Part shown: positions 46,590 through 55,600 of the stretch, one piece after another
Position numbering within the stretch: the first letter of the stretch is position 1
Layout: every line of letters begins with the position of its first letter
Assembly: GCF_003047105.1 (NCBI RefSeq)
Contig: NZ_CP028475.1
Span: 186,001-250,000, forward strand
From: Celeribacter baekdonensis
GTDB taxonomy: Bacteria > Pseudomonadota > Alphaproteobacteria > Rhodobacterales > Rhodobacteraceae
DNA: 64,000 nucleotides
Reading direction: 5' to 3'
Position numbers and translations under genes: made by a program
Notes under the pieces: generated by a model
Database searches by the model: none
What the model saw: only the letters and a program-made list of their open reading frames with translations
What the model was told of the DNA's origin: nothing

Positions 46590-46606
46590 GGACCTTGGTC
46601 GTATTC
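46590..46606. promoter_or_regulatory. Candidate operator, CGACC-type element between ABC permease and nosR-like gene
   Basis: GGACCTTGGTCGTATTC; on the other strand it reads TACGACC-AA-GGTC, matching the elements at 51311-51354, 55601-55632, 56271-56308 and 58545-58599. It is 33 bases before the NosR-like gene and 51 before the divergent permease. Binding by the LuxR regulator is inferred. Confidence 0.6.
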
Positions 46607-46638
46607 AACGCCAGCGCGCGCGCCGTTAGCGTCATCAT

Positions 46639-48741
46639 ATGATGACACGGTACGCCCTTATTCTGGCCCTGCTTTGCGCCATTGTCGTTGCCCCGAGGCC
46701 TGTTTCGGCGGCGGCCCCCGATCCTTTGCCCCGCGCAGACGTCGAGGCGATGATCATCCCGCCCTATGCCTTGGGCGAGAGCCTCGCCGACAATGGCGTC
46801 TATCAATTGTTGAATTCGGGCGGCGCGGAGATCGGTTATGTGTTCGAAACCGGCCCGCTCGCGCCCTTGCCGGGGTTTTCCGGTGCGCCGATCGACATGC
46901 TGGTGTTGATGGACACAAGCGGTGTGTTTTTGGATGTGCGGTTGGTGTCGCAACGCGAGCCAGTGTTCGTGTCTGGTCTTGGAGAAGCCCCGTTTCGAGA
47001 GTTTATTGAACAATATAAAGGTCTTGCGATCACCCAAAGTCTTGTTGTCGGTGTGCCTTACGGGGCCAGCGGTGGCGGCGGATCGGACCTTGTGTATTTG
47101 GACGGCGTGACCAAAGCGACGGCCAGTGTGCGCATCGCCCATGAAAGCCTATTGGCGGCGGCGCTTTCAGTGGCGCGTGACAAAATGCAAGGTCTGGCCC
47201 AGACGCCGCCAGCGCGTCCCAAACCCGACGATGGCGAGATGTTGAGCTGGCAAGACTTGGTGGATCAAGGCATTGCCAAGCCGTTGCGGGTCAGCAATGC
47301 CGAGGTGGACGCCGCCTTTGCCGGGACGATTTGGGCCGATGATGACCCGGAGGCAAAGGCCGATCCGGAAGGGATGTATCTCGATTTGTGGTTGGTGGAT
47401 TTGGGCCCGCCTGCGGTTGCACGCGCCGTGTTGTCCGACGACTCACTGAGTGACTTACAGCATTTTCTAGCGGTCTCCCCCGAGGCGGAACCTTTGCTGA
47501 TGTTGGAGGCGGGGCGGCATGGGTTGGTCTCCGAGGATTTCGTGCGCAACACCGCACCAGATCGGCTTTCGGCGGAACAGGGGGGCTTGCCCGTGGCGCT
47601 GCGCGATGCGGATTTGCTGGTCGAATTGGCTCCTGATGTGCCACAGGCCGGGGCCGCGATGATCCTACGGGCTGACCGGCGTTTGGGCTTTGATCCGATC
47701 TCAGACTGGGAGTTGCGGGTGCAAGCCGTGCGCGCCCATGGCAGTTTTCAGCCGCGTTTGGGCGACACTCATTTCGCCCTGACCTACGCCGCGCCTGATC
47801 GGTTCTTCGAGGTCTCAAAACCGCATAAGCCGCTGCCCGCCTGGGCCGAAGCAGCGCTCAATCGACGGGCAGATTTGATCGTTTTGGCCGTGGTTCTGAC
47901 CGGGCTGTTGCTCCTTGTCGGGCCCGGCATGACGCGGCTTGCGGCTCGGCCAAATTTCACCGCCATCCGCCTGACAATATTGGCCTTTGTCATCGTCTTC
48001 ATCGGCTGGTGGGGGCAGGGGCAGTTGTCAATTGTCACCGTCTTGGCCAGCCTGCGCGCCGCTGTTGGACAAGGTTCCTTTTTGGTGCTGCTTTATGACC
48101 CGTTCTCTCTGATGATCTGGGCGGTGGCGATCCTTGGGTTCGTGCTTTGGGGGCGGGGGCTGTTTTGCGGCTGGCTTTGTCCGTTTGGTGCGATGCAGGA
48201 GGTGCTCCACCATGTCGGAAAGCGCCTGAATATCCGTCAGATCAAAGTCTCGGATGACTGGGACAACCGTTTGAAAAAAGTCAAATATCTGGCGCTCTTT
48301 GGCGTCATCGCGGTGACATTCGCCGCCCCCAATTATGCCGAAAAAGCCGCCGAAATTGAGCCGTTTAAAACCGCCGTCACCGTCTATTTTATCCGCGATT
48401 GGTATTACGTTGCTTATGCCGTGTTTTGGTTGGGGCTTAGCCTTGTCTTTTTCAAAGGGTTTTGCCGGTATGTTTGCCCCTTGGGCGCAGTCATGGTGAT
48501 TGGAGGCCTGTTGCGCGGGCGCGATTGGATTGCACGGCGTGAAGCGTGCGGCAGTCCGTGCCAATTGTGCCGGGTCAAATGCCGCTATGGTGCGATCAAA
48601 AAGACCGGTGAAATCCAATATGATGAATGCTTTCAATGTCTTGATTGTGTCAAAATTCATGATGATCCGAACCAATGCGTGCCGCTGATCTTGGCCGCCA
48701 AGCGACAGGAGCGTGCCACATGCCCGCCAAATCTCACCTGA
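46639..48741 (+). CDS. NosR/NirI-like membrane flavo-iron-sulfur protein
   Basis: 700 residues. A signal peptide (MMTRYALILALLCAIVVAPR) and a periplasmic FMN-binding domain come first; the segment LDGVTKATAS (Asp155 to Ser163) is close to the ApbE target DxxxGATxT, with Lys in place of Gly. Several membrane helices follow, with two cytoplasmic CxxxCP motifs (FCGWLCPFGA, FCRYVCPLGA). A C-terminal pair of 4Fe-4S sets ends the protein (CGSPCQLCRVKC; CFQCLDC plus a later Cys). Expected to move electrons across the membrane. It overlaps apbE by 22 bases. No nosZ or nir genes are present, so a role in alcohol oxidation or in cofactor maturation is more likely than denitrification. Confidence 0.88.
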   Translation: MMTRYALILALLCAIVVAPRPVSAAAPDPLPRADVEAMIIPPYALGESLADNGVYQLLNSGGAEIGYVFETGPLAPLPGFSGAPIDMLVLMDTSGVFLDVRLVSQREPVFVSGLGEAPFREFIEQYKGLAITQSLVVGVPYGASGGGGSDLVYLDGVTKATASVRIAHESLLAAALSVARDKMQGLAQTPPARPKPDDGEMLSWQDLVDQGIAKPLRVSNAEVDAAFAGTIWADDDPEAKADPEGMYLDLWLVDLGPPAVARAVLSDDSLSDLQHFLAVSPEAEPLLMLEAGRHGLVSEDFVRNTAPDRLSAEQGGLPVALRDADLLVELAPDVPQAGAAMILRADRRLGFDPISDWELRVQAVRAHGSFQPRLGDTHFALTYAAPDRFFEVSKPHKPLPAWAEAALNRRADLIVLAVVLTGLLLLVGPGMTRLAARPNFTAIRLTILAFVIVFIGWWGQGQLSIVTVLASLRAAVGQGSFLVLLYDPFSLMIWAVAILGFVLWGRGLFCGWLCPFGAMQEVLHHVGKRLNIRQIKVSDDWDNRLKKVKYLALFGVIAVTFAAPNYAEKAAEIEPFKTAVTVYFIRDWYYVAYAVFWLGLSLVFFKGFCRYVCPLGAVMVIGGLLRGRDWIARREACGSPCQLCRVKCRYGAIKKTGEIQYDECFQCLDCVKIHDDPNQCVPLILAAKRQERATCPPNLT

Positions 48742-49619
48742 CCCGCCGCCGGTTTTTAACGCTCTGCGCCTCGGCCCCTGCGATGGGGCTGGCCAGTGCC
48801 GCACGCGCCTCAACCCAAATCTGGCGGGGGCAGGCTTTCGGTGCGGAGGTCTCGCTGGAACTGTCGAGTGATGTGCGTCAGCTGCAACAGGATTTGGACG
48901 CGGTGGTGCAGGAACTGCGCCAGATCGAGTCGCGGTTTTCGATCTATTTACCCAGTTCAGAACTGTCGCAATTGAACGCGCGCGGACGCATCGCGGTGAG
49001 CGAGGAGATGCACGAGGTCTTGCGGCTGGTGCGTCGGGTACATTTGGTCAGTGAGGGCCTGTTTGATCCGACGATTCAACCACTTTGGCAGGCTCTTGTC
49101 GAGGGTCGCGACACAGCGGAGGCACGCGCTTTGATCGGCTTTGAGCGGGTCGAGATCGGCAGTAGCCATGTGCGTCTGGCACCCGGTCAAAAGCTCAGTC
49201 TGAACGGCATTGCACAAGGCTATGCCACCGACCGGATCACAGCGCTGTTGCGGCGGCGTGGTTATGATCACGCGCTGGTCAATATGGGAGAGTTTCGTGC
49301 CATGGGGGGGCCCTATCATTTGGGCATGTCTGACCCCGAGGCGGGACAACTTGGCCGCCTGAGCCTGACGGATGGCGCGGTGGCAAGCTCCAGCCCCGGT
49401 GCGATGCGTGTGGGCGATGAGACCCATATTCTGCACCCGAAAGGCGGTGTGCCGCTGTGGTCAACGGTTACGGTGCAGGCCAGCTCGGCTGCGCTTGCGG
49501 ATGCTGTGTCGACCGCGTTTTGCCTGATGCCGCGCAATCAGATCGCACGGGTTTGCGACCGGCTTGATCTCGGGCCTGTGGTGATGGTTGACTTTGAAGG
49601 GAACCTTGAAACGCTGTGA
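48720..49619 (+). CDS. apbE: FAD:protein FMN transferase, Tat-exported
   Basis: 299 residues from the ATG at 48720. A twin-arginine signal (RRRFLTLCASAPAMGLASAA) exports it. The ApbE core shows FSIYLPSSELSQLNARG, LSLNGIAQGYATDRIT, LVNMGEFRAMGG and SAALADAVSTAFCLM. It attaches FMN covalently to a Thr of partner proteins; the obvious partner is the overlapping NosR-like protein. Some core residues deviate (THILHPKGG for the more usual HIIDPxTG), so activity should be checked. Confidence 0.88.
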   Translation: MPAKSHLTRRRFLTLCASAPAMGLASAARASTQIWRGQAFGAEVSLELSSDVRQLQQDLDAVVQELRQIESRFSIYLPSSELSQLNARGRIAVSEEMHEVLRLVRRVHLVSEGLFDPTIQPLWQALVEGRDTAEARALIGFERVEIGSSHVRLAPGQKLSLNGIAQGYATDRITALLRRRGYDHALVNMGEFRAMGGPYHLGMSDPEAGQLGRLSLTDGAVASSSPGAMRVGDETHILHPKGGVPLWSTVTVQASSAALADAVSTAFCLMPRNQIARVCDRLDLGPVVMVDFEGNLETL

Positions 49620-49633
49620 GCGTGGTCAAGGTT
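49602..49633. terminator. Hairpin over the apbE stop codon, between convergent genes
   Basis: AACCTTGA at 49602-49609 pairs with TCAAGGTT at 49626-49633, and an inner ACGCT/AGCGT pair adds five more. The stem contains the apbE stop codon. There is no T-run after it. A terminator or mRNA-end stabiliser is likely. Confidence 0.5.
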
Positions 49634-49646
49634 CCGATCTATGATC

Positions 49647-50558
49647 TTAACGCTCGGGGGGCAGGAAACTCAGCCCATGAGCGGCGAAAATCGCCGGGAT
49701 ACGCCCATCATCGAGCGCTTTTTCAATCGCATAATCCACGGCATAGCCAAGATCGCGGTGCTGTTGGTTGACGGCAGCGCCGATGGTCCATGTCGAGCGC
49801 ACCAGCCCCGGAAGCGGCGGGGTGTGGACCGCAAATCCAGAGGTCTCATCCACAGCAAGCCCGGCCTCAATCACCGCCAAAGGTGCCATGACGGCCATGG
49901 TGTCTCCGGCCACCATGGCGGAAACGGCGAGGTCTGAGCTGGGATAGCGGTGGATCGTATCGGAGACCACGCCGCGCCCGATGGAGGCGAGGTAGAGATC
50001 CGAAATGCTGTCGTTTTCCACGGCGACCGTGTCATAGCGGAAATAGGCCGGTGTCGGGATGTCATCCGGGTCGGGATAGTCGGTCAGGCTATAGCCGATG
50101 GCGAGGGTTTCCGCCGCATATTGCCCCGTAAAAACAGCCTGTTCGACGCGGCAGGCGAATTCACTGTCATAAGGCACATGCAACATCACATCGGAGACAC
50201 GCCCGCCCACGGCAGCCCCTTTCCAAACGTAATTGCGCAGATCGCCCTCAAGGGTTTCATCGGCCTGAACCAGACGAAACCGCGGCGCGACGCCGAGGTC
50301 TTCGGCGATGAGCGTGCCGATTTCTACGTCGATACCTGCGGGTTTTCCGTCCTTGAGAAAGGACCAGGGCGCGAAGTTTTCGTAGAGCGCAAATTCGATC
50401 CAACCCTCATCAATGATCGTGTCGAAATCACGGCCAATGTCTTGGGCAAAGGTGTTTTGCGGCCGCAGTTGCGGCACGACATCCTCACATCGGGCAAAAG
50501 CCGGCCCCGCAGAAGCGAGACCGGCCAAAAAGGTGAGAGCCAAGAGGGAATGTTTCAT
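49647..50558 (-). CDS. MoxJ-like periplasmic binding protein of quinoprotein systems
   Basis: 303 residues with a signal peptide (MKHSLLALTFLAGLASAGPA). The body is a type-2 solute-binding fold (FALYENFAPWSFLKDGKPAG, GIDVEIGTLIAEDLGV), as in the quinoprotein-dehydrogenase-associated MoxJ group, whose members help dehydrogenase assembly or function rather than ordinary uptake. It is 12 bases downstream of the PedF-like cytochrome gene on the same strand. Confidence 0.82.
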   Translation of the reverse strand: MKHSLLALTFLAGLASAGPAFARCEDVVPQLRPQNTFAQDIGRDFDTIIDEGWIEFALYENFAPWSFLKDGKPAGIDVEIGTLIAEDLGVAPRFRLVQADETLEGDLRNYVWKGAAVGGRVSDVMLHVPYDSEFACRVEQAVFTGQYAAETLAIGYSLTDYPDPDDIPTPAYFRYDTVAVENDSISDLYLASIGRGVVSDTIHRYPSSDLAVSAMVAGDTMAVMAPLAVIEAGLAVDETSGFAVHTPPLPGLVRSTWTIGAAVNQQHRDLGYAVDYAIEKALDDGRIPAIFAAHGLSFLPPER

Positions 50559-50570
50559 GGAAACAAACCC

Positions 50571-51257
50571 TTAATGCGCGGCAGACAGGCCAACGGTCAA
50601 CAGGTCCGCTGCGTGTTTCCAGGTCTCTGGATCATCAGACATGGTGCGCGAGGCCTCAAAGGCGATGCTGTCGGCGACGGGCGCACCTGATCCGGTTTCA
50701 ACCCCGGCGGCGATGCTGGCCAGCTCTTCTTTGAGGGCCATAGGATCGTCAACATCGCCTGCCAAAAGGTGATCGCGGATTTCGATCAAACGGGTCATGT
50801 GGCTGTCCAACGCACCATCATCGGGGCGGGTTTCGATATAGGTGCGGATCGCCCAAGCGGCTTTTTGACCCAGGATTTCGCCAAAGGCGGGCATTTTGGT
50901 GACGCCGTTTTGGGTCATCCCCAATTGAAACCGCTCCACGAACCATTCATCGCCATATTCTGCGGCTTCAAGATAGCGCAGATCGGGGGCAAGGCCGCCG
51001 GAGACCGCACCAAGACCATGACAGCGGGCGCAGTTTTGGTTGAACCCGGAGGAGCCGATTTCAATGGCTTTAAGCCAAACCTCTTCACCGGCAGCTTCGG
51101 CACGATAAGGGTTTTCGATCAGCCAATCGTCCCCCTCCACGCCAACATCGGGTAGCATATCGGTGTTGACCGCCTGTGGGGTGACATCGCCATGGGCGAA
51201 GGCGGAAGTGGCGAGTGTGGCGGCGGTGAGCGCGGCAAGCAAAGCAGTGCGTTTCAT
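50571..51257 (-). CDS. pedF: PedF-like cytochrome c-550
   Basis: 228 residues from the ATG at 51257, with signal peptide MKRTALLAALTAATLATSAF. One heme site NCARCHGLGAVSGG and the likely Met ligand in TKMPAFGEILGQ. The N-terminal mature sequence HGDVTPQAVNTDMLPDVG and the segment NQNCARCHG fit the PedF group, which takes electrons from PQQ alcohol dehydrogenases in the periplasm. First gene of a two-gene operon, divergent from pedA1 across a region with two CGACC-type elements. Confidence 0.87.
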   Translation of the reverse strand: MKRTALLAALTAATLATSAFAHGDVTPQAVNTDMLPDVGVEGDDWLIENPYRAEAAGEEVWLKAIEIGSSGFNQNCARCHGLGAVSGGLAPDLRYLEAAEYGDEWFVERFQLGMTQNGVTKMPAFGEILGQKAAWAIRTYIETRPDDGALDSHMTRLIEIRDHLLAGDVDDPMALKEELASIAAGVETGSGAPVADSIAFEASRTMSDDPETWKHAADLLTVGLSAAH

Positions 51258-51310
51258 GTGATCCTCCCAAGTTTCCCAATCAATATCGCTGCAGCTGCAA
51301 CAGGCGCTAT

Positions 51311-51354
51311 TCGACCTTGGTGCAACTGTCGAAACCGTCATGCGACCTTGGTCC
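51311..51354. promoter_or_regulatory. Two candidate operators between pedF and pedA1-like genes
   Basis: CGACC-TT-GGTGC (51312-51323) and CGACC-TT-GGTCC (51343-51354) repeat in direct order, 31 bases apart (about three helical turns), in the middle of a divergent promoter region. They match the island-wide element. Confidence 0.65.
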
Positions 51355-51406
51355 CATTTCGGTCGAGCCGGAGCCGAATTTAAGGTGAGAGCACGGGAGG
51401 ACGACA

Positions 51407-52597
51407 ATGACACATATGCGGCGCGCGATCCGTGTGGCGGCGTTTGGCATGCTCTGTGCGCTTTGTGCGCAGGCGGGTGTCCAGGCGGCTGAGTTGGATC
51501 TGACGGTTGGTTATTTGCGGCTGGAAGAGCCTGCGCATCCGGTGCTGTCGGGCTTGGATCCGGTGCCCGCGCGGCGTGGTATTGAGGGCGCTGAACTTGC
51601 CATTTCCGACAATCAAACAACGGGCGGGTTTTTAGGGCATTCCTATGCGTTGGATGTGGTCAGCCTTGCCCCGGAGGCCGATGTGTTGGCGGCGGCGCAG
51701 GACATGTTGGCCCATACCCGCGTTGTGGTGTTGGACATGACGGCTGAGGCGGCTTTGGCTGTGGCGGATTTGGCCGAGGCCAAGGGCGCGATTCTGATCA
51801 ATGCGGCCAGTGGTGAGGCGGCATTGCGCGGGGCGTCGTGCCGCGCGAATCTGCTGCATACGGCGTTGGAAGACGGTATGGCGGCGGACGCGTTGATGCA
51901 GGTTTTGCTTAGCAAACGCTGGACCAAACTGGCGATGATTGTGGGACCGACCGACGAGGATAGGGTGCGGGCGCAAACGTACCGTCAGGCGGCGCAGAAA
52001 TTTGGGCTCAAGATCGTCTCAGAGGCGACATGGACCTTTGACAGCGATCTGAGGCGCGCCGCGAGCCGCGAAGTGCCGTTGCTGACCCAAGGGTTCAAAT
52101 CCCACGATGTGGTGTTGATCGCCGACGCCCATGACGATTTCGCCCGTTACATCGAACACAACACATGGGAGCCGCGTCCGGTGGCGGGCGGCGGCGGTTT
52201 GACCGCTGTGGCTTGGGCGCCGGTGATCGAACAATGGGGCGCGGCACAGCTTCAGGCGCGATTCACCGATCTGACGGGGCGCGTGATGACGTCGCGCGAT
52301 TACGCGGCCTGGGCGGCGGTGCGCGCCGTGGGCGAGGCGGTGACGCGGACCGGGAGCACGGAGGCGGCGGTGCTGCACGATTATCTTTTGTCTGATGGGT
52401 TTGAATTGGCCGGGTTTCAGGGCCGCCCTTTGAGTTTTCGCAATTGGAACGGCCAGATGCGCCAACCCGTGCCCGTGGTCAACGCCCACGCACAGGTGGC
52501 GGCAGCGCCATTGGACGGGTTTGAACACCCGCGCAACCCTTTGGATACGCTGGGAACAGATCAGGCGGAAAGTGAGTGTCATGCGTTTGGAGAGTAA
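51407..52597 (+). CDS. pedA1: PedA1-like substrate-binding protein (PQQ-dependent alcohol oxidation ABC system)
   Basis: 396 residues. Signal peptide (MTHMRRAIRVAAFGMLCALC), then a type-1 periplasmic binding fold (LDLTVGYLRLEEPAHPVLSG, GAELAISDNQTTGGFLGHSY, ALRGASCRANLLHTALEDGM), the group seen beside PQQ alcohol dehydrogenases. In Pseudomonas putida the PedA1A2BC transporter is reported to be needed for rare-earth-dependent growth at low metal levels. It heads the run pedA1-pedA2-hyp-pedB-pedC. Confidence 0.85.
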   Translation: MTHMRRAIRVAAFGMLCALCAQAGVQAAELDLTVGYLRLEEPAHPVLSGLDPVPARRGIEGAELAISDNQTTGGFLGHSYALDVVSLAPEADVLAAAQDMLAHTRVVVLDMTAEAALAVADLAEAKGAILINAASGEAALRGASCRANLLHTALEDGMAADALMQVLLSKRWTKLAMIVGPTDEDRVRAQTYRQAAQKFGLKIVSEATWTFDSDLRRAASREVPLLTQGFKSHDVVLIADAHDDFARYIEHNTWEPRPVAGGGGLTAVAWAPVIEQWGAAQLQARFTDLTGRVMTSRDYAAWAAVRAVGEAVTRTGSTEAAVLHDYLLSDGFELAGFQGRPLSFRNWNGQMRQPVPVVNAHAQVAAAPLDGFEHPRNPLDTLGTDQAESECHAFGE

Positions 52598-52598
52598 G

Positions 52599-53557
52599 AT
52601 GAAAGTGATATATGCGGGGCTATTGGCCGCCTGTTTGGCACAGCCGCTTGCCGCTGCCGAGATTTGGGTGAGCAATGAAAAGGACGACACCCTGTCGGTG
52701 ATCGACATTGACACTTTGGAGGTGATCCGCACGCTCAAAACCGGTGAACGCCCACGTGGAATCACGTTTAATGCAGATTTCACAAGGCTTTACATCTGTG
52801 CCTCTGACAGCAACGCGGTGCAGGTGATGGACCCGGAAACGGGTGAGATCTTGTTTGATCTGCCTTCGGGGAGGACCCGGAACAATTCGTGCTGCACCCG
52901 GACAATCGCCACCTTTGGATCGCCAATGAGAATGATGCCGTGACCACAGTGGTCGATGTCGAGACGCATAAAGTGGTCACGCAAATCAACGTTGGGATTG
53001 AGCCCGAAGGCATGGCGGTCTCACCCGATGGCAAGACGGTGATCACCACCTCCGAGACCACCAACATGGCGCATTGGATCGACACCGAGAGCCACGAAAT
53101 TTACGCCAACACGCTTGTCGATGCCCGTCCACGCCATGCCGAATTTGTCAAAGACGGAACCGAGCTTTGGGTCAGTTCGGAGATCGGCGGGACAGTTTCG
53201 GTGTTTGACGCGGCGGATCAGTCAGAGATCGGAAAAATCCATTTTGAGATCAAAGGCGTGCACCCCGATTTGATCCAGCCGGTGGGGTTTGAACTGACCC
53301 CGGATCAAAAGACCGCTTTTGTCGCGCTTGGCCCGGCCAATCACATCGCCGTGGTCAACACCGAGACGCTTGAAGTCGAGGACTATATCCTGACCGGGCG
53401 GCGGGTCTGGCACATGGCCTTTAGCCCGGATCATCGACTTTTGTTCACCACAAACGGGGTGAGTGGCGATGTGACGGTGATTGATGTGGCCAAACGGGAG
53501 GCGATCAAATCCATCAAGGTTGGGCGGTTTCCCTGGGGCGCGGTCATGCGTCCGTGA
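52599..53557 (+). pseudogene. pedA2: PedA2-like YVTN beta-propeller protein, interrupted by a -1 frameshift
   Basis: The start at 52599 lies one base after pedA1 and gives the signal peptide MKVIYAGLLAACLAQPLAAA and the first propeller blades (IWVSNEKDDTLSVIDIDTLE). At the GGGG run 52868-52871 the frame is lost. The rest continues in another frame from DPEQFVLHPDNRHLWIANEN to the stop at 53557. One added G gives LPSGEDPEQFVLHPD, which fits the family, so about 319 residues would be restored. The other genes of the operon are intact, so a sequencing error is quite possible. Role: periplasmic partner of the Ped ABC system. Confidence 0.85.
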
Positions 53558-53609
53558 TCGGACAAGTGAGGTGTTGAGAGACGGCAAAAATACAAACAGG
53601 AGTTTTAAA

Positions 53610-54053
53610 ATGCGTTTTCAAATTTTAGCGGCAGCATTGATCGCAGCCACCCCGGCCTTGTCCGATGACGATGGTGATAAACCCAGTTTCGGCATGGCGG
53701 GTATTTTGTCGGCCAGCAATTCCGAAACCCTGCCGCCGATCCTTTTGTCTGCGGGCCAACCCTTGGCCGACGCCCCGTTGCACCTCAAATCCGGCACCTC
53801 CTACGAGATTGAAATCGAAGCTGACGGATCGCAAGAGCTTGGCCTTGTGGGGGCGGGATTTTTCCACGCCATTTGGATTGATGAGATCGTCATCGAAGGC
53901 ATTGAAATTCGCCCCTTGGGGGTCGATAGCGTTGAATTTGACGAGGCGGGGGTGATGGAAATCAGCTTTGTCGCGATCAAGCCCGGGACCTATGATCTCC
54001 ATGTGCCGAACGCACGTGGCGATTTGCAACGCCTTGAAATTACAATCGAATAG
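53610..54053 (+). CDS. Small exported protein between pedA2 and pedB, unknown function
   Basis: 147 residues with a signal peptide (MRFQILAAALIAATPALSDD). The mature part looks all-beta (TSYEIEIEADGSQELGLVGA, SVEFDEAGVMEISFVAIKPG, TYDLHVPNARGDLQRLEITI), a cupredoxin-like outline with no clear copper site. It lies 52 bases after pedA2 and 8 before pedB, inside the transporter operon, so a periplasmic role in that system is inferred. I do not recognise a named family. Confidence 0.75.
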   Translation: MRFQILAAALIAATPALSDDDGDKPSFGMAGILSASNSETLPPILLSAGQPLADAPLHLKSGTSYEIEIEADGSQELGLVGAGFFHAIWIDEIVIEGIEIRPLGVDSVEFDEAGVMEISFVAIKPGTYDLHVPNARGDLQRLEITIE

Positions 54054-54061
54054 GAAACCCT

Positions 54062-54805
54062 ATGGCCGGGCTTGTCGTTGATCACATCACCCATCGCTAC
54101 GCAGGGCGGGCAGATCATCCGCCCGCTTTGGATCAGGTGAGTTTCTCGGTGGAGCCGGGCCAATTTTGCGCGCTTTTGGGGCCAAATGGCGCAGGAAAAT
54201 CAACGCTTTTTGGCATCCTCACCCGGCTTTTCGCGCCCAAATCGGGCCGGGTCGAGGTCGCGGGATATGACATGAGCCACACGCCGCTCAAGGCCCTGGC
54301 GCGCATGGGCGTGGTGTTTCAACAGCCGACGCTCGACCTGGATCTGACGGTCTGGCGCAACATGTTGTATTTCGCGGGTCTGCACGGGATCACCGGACGC
54401 GCCGCCAAACTGGCCGCCTCTGAGGCGCTGGAGCGGCTGGCGATGGTCGAACGCGGTTCGGAACGGGTGCGCGATCTCAACGGCGGGCATCGGCGGCGGC
54501 TGGAAATTGCCCGCGCTCTGATGCACCGGCCCGAGGTCTTGTTGCTGGATGAGCCGACGGTGGGATTGGATGCGCAAACGCGGGCGGATTTGGTCGCCCA
54601 TGTGCATCAATTGACGCAAGAGAGCGGGCTGGCCGTGCTATGGGCGACGCATTTGACCGATGAAGTTTGTGCGCAGGATGGGTTGGTGGTGCTGCATCGG
54701 GGCCGGGTGATTGAGCGCGGCGTGGCCGAGCAGGTCGGGCCGGAGCTGACCGAACATTTCCTCGCGCTCACGGGCGGGTTGAGCGGCGAAAGACAGCCCG
54801 CATGA
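54062..54805 (+). CDS. pedB: PedB-like ABC transporter ATPase
   Basis: 247 residues. Walker A GPNGAGKSTLFGIL, a variant signature LNGGHRRRLEIARAL, Walker B VLLLDEPTVGLD and H-loop WATHLTDEV. The Asn-Gly-Gly-His signature in place of SGGQ is characteristic of the PQQ-associated ABC ATPase group. It overlaps pedC by 4 bases. It energises the PedC permease. Confidence 0.9.
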   Translation: MAGLVVDHITHRYAGRADHPPALDQVSFSVEPGQFCALLGPNGAGKSTLFGILTRLFAPKSGRVEVAGYDMSHTPLKALARMGVVFQQPTLDLDLTVWRNMLYFAGLHGITGRAAKLAASEALERLAMVERGSERVRDLNGGHRRRLEIARALMHRPEVLLLDEPTVGLDAQTRADLVAHVHQLTQESGLAVLWATHLTDEVCAQDGLVVLHRGRVIERGVAEQVGPELTEHFLALTGGLSGERQPA

Positions 54806-55593
54806 GCCATTATGTCAGCGCCCTCATTGCCATTTGCCACCGCGAAGCGCTGCGGTTTTTCGGCCAACGCGCCCGGATGATCGCGGCTTTGGTGCGGCCT
54901 TTGATGTGGCTTTTTGTTTTTGCGGCGGGGTTTCGCGCGGCTTTGGGCCTGTCGATCACGCCGCCCTATGAGACCTATATCAGCTATGAAACCTACATCG
55001 TGCCGGGGCTTTGCGCGATGATTTTGCTGTTCAACGGCATGCAATCTTCGCTGTCTTTGGTGATGGATCGCGAGATGGGCACGATGCGGCTTTTGCTGAC
55101 CGCGCCCTTGCCGCGCTGGTGGTTGTTGAGTTGCAAACTGGTGGCGGGGGCGGTGATTTCGGTGCTGCAAGCCGTTGTCTTTTTGGCAATTTGTGCCCTC
55201 TACGGCATCCGGTTTTCGCCTATGGGCTATGTCGCGGTCTTGCCTGCGATGTTCCTCTGCGCGCTGATGGTGGGGGCTTTGGGGATCGCGCTGTCCTCGA
55301 CCATCCGCAGCTTGGAAAACTTTGCGGGGGTGATGAATTTCGTGATTTTCCCGATGTTTTTCCTCTCCACAGCGCTGTACCCGCTTTGGAAAATGGCCGA
55401 AGCCTCTGAGCTTTTGTGGTGGATTTGCGCGATCAATCCGTTTTCGCACGGGGTCGAAACGATCCGGTTTGCACTTTACCTCAAGGCCGACCCTTTGGAT
55501 TGGGCCATCACTTTGGCGGCTGTGATGGTGTTTATGGCGCTGGCGCTGTGGGGCTATGATCCGGGCAAGCGGACGATGGGACGCAAGGGTTAA
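54802..55593 (+). CDS. pedC: PedC-like ABC-2 type permease
   Basis: 263 residues, six membrane helices, ABC-2 pattern (REMGTMRLLLTAPLPRWWLL, FVIFPMFFLSTALYPLWKMA, INPFSHGVETIRFALY). ABC-2 permeases are usually exporters, yet the Ped system is linked to rare-earth use, so the direction and the cargo (metal, chelator or protein component) remain open. Last gene of the pedA1-pedC run. Confidence 0.9.
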   Translation: MSHYVSALIAICHREALRFFGQRARMIAALVRPLMWLFVFAAGFRAALGLSITPPYETYISYETYIVPGLCAMILLFNGMQSSLSLVMDREMGTMRLLLTAPLPRWWLLSCKLVAGAVISVLQAVVFLAICALYGIRFSPMGYVAVLPAMFLCALMVGALGIALSSTIRSLENFAGVMNFVIFPMFFLSTALYPLWKMAEASELLWWICAINPFSHGVETIRFALYLKADPLDWAITLAAVMVFMALALWGYDPGKRTMGRKG

Positions 55594-55600
55594 ACGCGCC

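Noticed and set aside
46639-48741. NosR-like gene as part of denitrification
   Set aside because: No nosZ, nosD, nir or nor genes are in the window, and the neighbours belong to quinoprotein oxidation.
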